This document shows, in pieces, positions 35,511 to 39,334 of a stretch of 39,334 nt of DNA. Position numbers and translations under genes: made by a program. The stretch comes from a virus. The stretch is from positions 1 to 39,334 of IMG/VR virus record IMGVR_UViG_3300022744_000059. The stretch is one strand, 5' to 3'. The notes under the pieces are model-generated. The model saw only the letters and a program-made list of their open reading frames with translations, had not been told where the DNA came from and ran no database searches. Within the stretch, counting starts at the first letter, position 1. Each line of letters opens with the position of its first letter.

Positions 35511-36242
35511 ATGTCTTTCCGATTCAATGGCACATTCAATAGGTCTCAATACGAGAGGTTTAAGGCCTATGTTAGAGCCCAAATTCAGACCATTGAGGCT
35601 AGAATCCAACACCTGCAAGCTGAGAAGCTTAGGGTAGGCAATCTAGCCTTTGCTTATGATCAAGGTGGTGCTCCCGTAGCATTCACGCACGATCCTCCTT
35701 CCACTTACTGCGGTAAGCTGTTTGCGGCATATGAAGCTCTGGGAGGAGATCCTGAGTTTGACATCCAGGTGAGAAGCAAGACTCAAGCGGTCTTTCTGCT
35801 TCAGGGGAGCTATTCAAAAGCACCTGAAATGATGAGCAACGGAGAAGTGGTGGGGGTGAGAGGGTTGTCGGATGCTCAATCGGCAGTTCTAGTACAGAAG
35901 GCGCGCCGTTTTGTGTCCGAGGATCTAGACCGCCGCAGACATTCTCTGGAGCGCAAGATCATGCGCTGTATTGACTATGCGGAACAGCTCGAAAATGAAA
36001 TCAGTGAGCTGACCGCTCTAAGGGGTGCGGCAGAGGATGTAGGGTCCCTAGAGGGGTACCTCAAAGAGCTTGACGGTCTGATGCAAGACCCTAGCTATAT
36101 GGCTATCACTGACGATTCGGGGGAAGATCCTCACGGAAAGCTTACCAGGGCCCCCGTGGCAGGGTATACCCCCGGCCCAAAGGGTGCTGGGTCACAATCC
36201 TACCAAAGGACCGTGGATGGTCTTGTAAAACCAGACAAATGA
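35511..36242 (+). CDS. Coiled-coil baseplate-region protein
   Basis: 243 residues. The N-terminus (about 10-50) and a middle helix (about 125-190, VLVQKARRFVSEDLDRRRH and LENEISELTALRG) are coiled-coil-like and flank a compact part (50-120) with GGAPVAFTHDPPSTYCGKLF. The C-terminus is proline/glycine rich. Such proteins often bundle with their neighbours in the baseplate, but I cannot name it. GGATC and GGTGTTGAG precede the ATG. Confidence 0.6.
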   Translation: MSFRFNGTFNRSQYERFKAYVRAQIQTIEARIQHLQAEKLRVGNLAFAYDQGGAPVAFTHDPPSTYCGKLFAAYEALGGDPEFDIQVRSKTQAVFLLQGSYSKAPEMMSNGEVVGVRGLSDAQSAVLVQKARRFVSEDLDRRRHSLERKIMRCIDYAEQLENEISELTALRGAAEDVGSLEGYLKELDGLMQDPSYMAITDDSGEDPHGKLTRAPVAGYTPGPKGAGSQSYQRTVDGLVKPDK

Positions 36243-36250
36243 GTCCTTAA

Positions 36251-37330
36251 ATGTCATACGACTTCTCCCTAGACCAAACGTGTGCACATTACGTGTCCGA
36301 AGAGGCAGTTTATGTCTCTCCGGGCAGACGTATTATACGTCCGAAGCGCCCCATTGCGGCAGAGAACAGCGTGAAGGTCCGACTTGACGGGGCTATAGAT
36401 GTGCCCTCTTACGGGTCTCAGATCCCTGCCACTATGAAGGGGACGAAAAGGGGACCCTTCACGGTGACCTCTAGTGCCACGTCTTTGCTACGGGTAAAGG
36501 TGTCTCAGGGAGCCTGGCAAGATCTTGTGTTCCCCGTGTCTAATGCAATGGATCCTAGATATGCGGTCACCTTGTTCAACCAAGGGTTGTCTGGGATCAA
36601 GGCCGCCCTAGAAGATGGGACCATCAGAATTGAAACCCTGGACAAGGGCCGCCAAGCCTCTTTGTTCATAGCCCAAGAGAGCACTGCAGCCTCAATTTTT
36701 GGGTTCCCTGTGAACCGGGAATGGCGAGGGCAAGATCTGATCCCAGGATGGACCTTAGTCACAGACTTGGCTTCCGTGGTCGAAGATCGACCAACCCAGC
36801 GCAATATAGTGTTCGACTACCCGCTCAAGCAAGAACAGTCTGTGGCGGAAATTTCCTATACCACTGCACTACAGGAATGCCGCAGATGTGGCGGCATAGG
36901 GGTAGAGAACGATTGGAGATACGACGTCAAAGGTAATCCGATCACGGTTGAAAACGAAGATCTGTTGCTGCAAGAGCTACAGAAAATGGTGCTTACGGTC
37001 AGAGGGTCTAACCCCTTCCACAACTGGATTGGAACCTCTTTGGTGGATGCCATAGGACAGAAGTTGGGGCAGCAATCGGTGGTGCAAACTCTGACGCTCG
37101 CGGACATCACTCAAGCCTTTAAGCGATTCCAATCCATCAAAAAGGGTCAGGAAAAAGTGCAGGAGATCACCGATAGGGAGTTCCCTTATCGACTGCTAGG
37201 TGTAAATTTCACCCAACACCCAACCGACCCCTCTATCCTCTACATCGATCTGTCCGTCCAGAACCGATCGCAACAGGCAATCAAGCTCACCCGTGGGCTC
37301 CGATTGCCCCATAACCTAGAGATCAAATAA
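36251..37330 (+). CDS. Baseplate wedge-like protein with gp25-type C-terminus
   Basis: 359 residues. Residues about 67-152 carry the same hook-IN-like module seen in the sheath (GPFTVTSSATSLLRVKV, FPV, LFNQGL, closing IFGFP). A single CxxC (C210/C213, QECRRCGGIG) follows. The C-terminal region (about 225-359) has NEDLLLQELQKMVLTVRGSNPFHNW, then IGTSLVDAIGQKLGQ, helices, and a last strand pair, reminiscent of gp25/W wedge proteins, which nucleate sheath assembly at the baseplate. Its place next to the J-like gene agrees. The family link is my inference. Confidence 0.6.
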   Translation: MSYDFSLDQTCAHYVSEEAVYVSPGRRIIRPKRPIAAENSVKVRLDGAIDVPSYGSQIPATMKGTKRGPFTVTSSATSLLRVKVSQGAWQDLVFPVSNAMDPRYAVTLFNQGLSGIKAALEDGTIRIETLDKGRQASLFIAQESTAASIFGFPVNREWRGQDLIPGWTLVTDLASVVEDRPTQRNIVFDYPLKQEQSVAEISYTTALQECRRCGGIGVENDWRYDVKGNPITVENEDLLLQELQKMVLTVRGSNPFHNWIGTSLVDAIGQKLGQQSVVQTLTLADITQAFKRFQSIKKGQEKVQEITDREFPYRLLGVNFTQHPTDPSILYIDLSVQNRSQQAIKLTRGLRLPHNLEIK

Positions 37331-39334
37331 TGGCGACAGCTCCACAGATTTCGTTTCGAGACAACAGTGGGTATACCACGTCTCTAACCTTGACCACTAA
37401 CCAGGACAACATAGTCCTGAGGGGTACTGTAGAAGCCACCACTATCTCGGTTCAAGTGTCGATCAATGGTGGGGAGTTTGTCTCCGACCCTAACTTGATC
37501 CAAGTGGTGGACACCACATTCACCATCCCAAATCAGGACGTATACCCCTCTGGCCTCCCCCTGGAATTTGGGGTCAACACTATTCTGATACGAGCCGTGG
37601 ATCTAGTGGGCTCGGTGTCTTCAATTTCTACTGCGGTGATCACCCGATTGGAGAATGTTGATTTTTCGGGCACCCAAATACCCACCGGCATTAAGGTAGA
37701 GCGCCACAGGGACTTCGTGACCGTTTTGGCAGCCAAGCCTAAACCTCTACAGAATCTAAGCCAAGACGATCAGGGTAACCCGGTATTGGTTACTACCACT
37801 CTGTCAGATTTCCTAGGGTTCAATATTTACGGTTCCACATCTCCAGCTGGTGCTTCTGGATACCTGAAATTGAACTCTAAGCTTCTGAACGTGGCGACTC
37901 GGTTCGAGCAATCTGATGTGCAAACTATCAATGACATCGGACTATGGGATGCAGGGGTGTCCAAGGTATTGAGGGTGCGGGTCTCCGAAGAGAACGAATT
38001 TGGAACCGAGACTGACGTGCGTCTAGATATGGTGCACGACAACTCTCTGATGGACGGTAAACTTGAGTTCATAGGCTCCCTCCGAAATTACTCCATGAAC
38101 GAGTATGTGGTGTTCAACCACTACCGCACTGGAGCTGCGGGACAGTTGAACTCAGACCAGTTCTTTGGCATCCCCTCGAACGATCCAGTCTACTATGTGG
38201 TGACCGGGGTCTACTGGGATAAGGCAACCGGTACAGAGGTGGAAACCCCATACTCTCAGGAAGTGTTGGGCACTCCTCTATCGCTAGACACCACTATTCG
38301 AGATCTGCCAAGCAGAACCTCTCGCTCTATCGTTCAGAGCTATGTGGACGCCATTCAACGAGTAGACGCCAAAATATCTCTGATCCCGTTATCGGTCACC
38401 CGCGATGTGATGATTGACCCCTTCGCTTCGGAGGCGGCTCGATTGTGGTTCTTGCTGGATTTTGTGCACAGGAGTCAAAGTTTTCTGACCCTCTTGGCCA
38501 TAGACAATGTGAGTGGTAACGGGGTTTCTGACCCTGTAGTGTCCTCCGCCTACAAGACAGCTCTCAAGTCCGCTTTAGGTGCCACCACGGACTCTTCAGT
38601 GCAGGGTCTGATTGATCAACAATTTGACAAGTTGGCTGGAAACGTAAATGAGACCCGCCAAGCGGGCCGTCAGGCATTAGGGACTCTAACCCTCTACACG
38701 ACCACCCGACCCACCAAGAATTTGACGATCCCATCTGGATCTTACGCCCTATCGACGGCGGATTCGTCCTCGGGGATCACGTCTCAAAGATTCCGTATCG
38801 CGGGGTCTTACGTCCTGCCTAGCTCGAATGCAGAAGCCTATTACAACTTTGACACCAAGAGATACGAGATCAAGGTATCGATTTTGGCGGAGCAGGCCGG
38901 AAGCGCCGGAAATGTCGCCCCCGGAAATATCCAAACACTAGTTGGGGTGAGTGGGCTCAAGGCAATCAACGAGACCCCTACCGTATTCGGCAGAGACTTG
39001 GAGTCTAACGCTGAGTTGGCCTCTAGGGCTATGTTGAAGTTCGCCTCAGTGGACACTGGCACCGGAGCTGGGTATCTGGCAACTTCCGCAGATCAGATAG
39101 GGATAGTGCGCAGTAAGGTGGTCCAGAGCGGGGACGCTCTGATGATGCGTGACTATGATGACGTCAGAGGGAAGCACATAGGAGGCAAGGTTGATATCTG
39201 GGTCCAAGGCCTCCAAGAGAGACAGGTCAGCGACACTTTCTCATTCACTTTTGCGGTTGCCCAAAACGTCCAATGCCAGATTCTGGATAGTGTGAATTTG
39301 GTTTTTCAGGTAATTGACTCGAGAGTGTCTAATG
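37330..39334 (+). CDS. Baseplate J / gp6-like wedge protein; 3' end outside window
   Basis: The frame runs open from the ATG at 37330, which shares its A with the previous stop (TAATG), to the window end: 668 codons, incomplete. The N-terminus (about 1-220) has two fibronectin-like beta domains (SVQVSINGGEFVSD, TILIRAVDLVGSVSS and FLGFNIYGSTSPAGASGYL). The later part shows the baseplate-J pattern: AGSAGNVAPGNIQTLVGV (from about 523), then FGRDLESNAELASRA (from about 553) and GAGYLATSADQIG. J/gp6-like proteins dimerise to form the inner ring of the baseplate. The fibronectin-like start is an addition to the basic family. Confidence 0.75.
   Translation, partial: MATAPQISFRDNSGYTTSLTLTTNQDNIVLRGTVEATTISVQVSINGGEFVSDPNLIQVVDTTFTIPNQDVYPSGLPLEFGVNTILIRAVDLVGSVSSISTAVITRLENVDFSGTQIPTGIKVERHRDFVTVLAAKPKPLQNLSQDDQGNPVLVTTTLSDFLGFNIYGSTSPAGASGYLKLNSKLLNVATRFEQSDVQTINDIGLWDAGVSKVLRVRVSEENEFGTETDVRLDMVHDNSLMDGKLEFIGSLRNYSMNEYVVFNHYRTGAAGQLNSDQFFGIPSNDPVYYVVTGVYWDKATGTEVETPYSQEVLGTPLSLDTTIRDLPSRTSRSIVQSYVDAIQRVDAKISLIPLSVTRDVMIDPFASEAARLWFLLDFVHRSQSFLTLLAIDNVSGNGVSDPVVSSAYKTALKSALGATTDSSVQGLIDQQFDKLAGNVNETRQAGRQALGTLTLYTTTRPTKNLTIPSGSYALSTADSSSGITSQRFRIAGSYVLPSSNAEAYYNFDTKRYEIKVSILAEQAGSAGNVAPGNIQTLVGVSGLKAINETPTVFGRDLESNAELASRAMLKFASVDTGTGAGYLATSADQIGIVRSKVVQSGDALMMRDYDDVRGKHIGGKVDIWVQGLQERQVSDTFSFTFAVAQNVQCQILDSVNLVFQVIDSRVSN

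Noticed and set aside
1-39334. CRISPR array, tRNA, rRNA, insertion sequence, attachment site
   Set aside because: No regularly spaced repeats, cloverleaf, transposase or integrase was seen on reading both strands; weak tRNA-like structures could still be missed by eye.

Overview
The window reads as part of the late structural region of a large tailed bacteriophage with a contractile (myovirus-type) tail. The basis is a tail-module gene order seen by protein content: neck-like protein, tail sheath, tail tube, two tail-assembly-chaperone-like proteins, tape measure, baseplate hub proteins, spike, large baseplate proteins, a gp25-like candidate wedge and a baseplate-J/gp6-like wedge. Very large proteins (1403, 1143 and 1699 residues) suggest a large-genome phage. 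I saw no integrase, tRNA, rRNA, CRISPR or IS element. Nothing identifies the host, except that a lytic transglycosylase domain implies a peptidoglycan wall.

Layout. 1-2105: the 3' part of an actin-like ATPase gene, a neck or tail-completion-like protein, and a small zinc-ribbon protein. 2248-6459: a very large tail sheath gene with its own leader and a strong Shine-Dalgarno site, closed by a perfect hairpin terminator. 6507-13774: a non-structural island lying between the sheath and tube genes, which are usually adjacent. It holds minus-strand genes (a small protein, an RNA ligase broken by a one-base shift in a C5 run, and a 260-residue unknown), a short plus-strand gene with its own terminator, a helix-turn-helix-like protein, an SF1 (UvrD/Rep-type) helicase with a long N-terminal extension, and two unknown genes coupled to the helicase. 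13835-14539: tail tube. 14540-14784: a 245-nt structured non-coding leader, the longest gene-free stretch in the window. 14785-19613: two chaperone-like genes in the same frame separated by one stop codon, then the 944-residue tape measure. 19613-28044: a baseplate/hub cassette with two paralogous tail proteins (one carrying a transglycosylase and an EF-hand-like loop), a hub-like protein, a beta-helical spike and a candidate spike tip. 28047-39334: further baseplate structural proteins, ending in a J-like wedge gene cut by the window edge.

How the genes work together. The right two thirds looks like one long co-directional late operon with stop/start overlaps (ATGA, TAATG) and few clear Shine-Dalgarno sites, which suggests translational coupling. 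The sheath and tube genes stand out: each has a recognisable Shine-Dalgarno site, and their arginine codons look biased to CGN, as expected for very abundant proteins. The island probably supplies nucleic-acid repair or processing functions.

Most interesting points: the split RNA ligase that one base would restore; flagellar-hook-like IN modules inside the sheath and again in a baseplate protein; an internally repeated protein directly behind the spike gene that could be a pseudo-threefold tip; the structured leader ahead of the chaperone pair; and the island inserted between sheath and tube.
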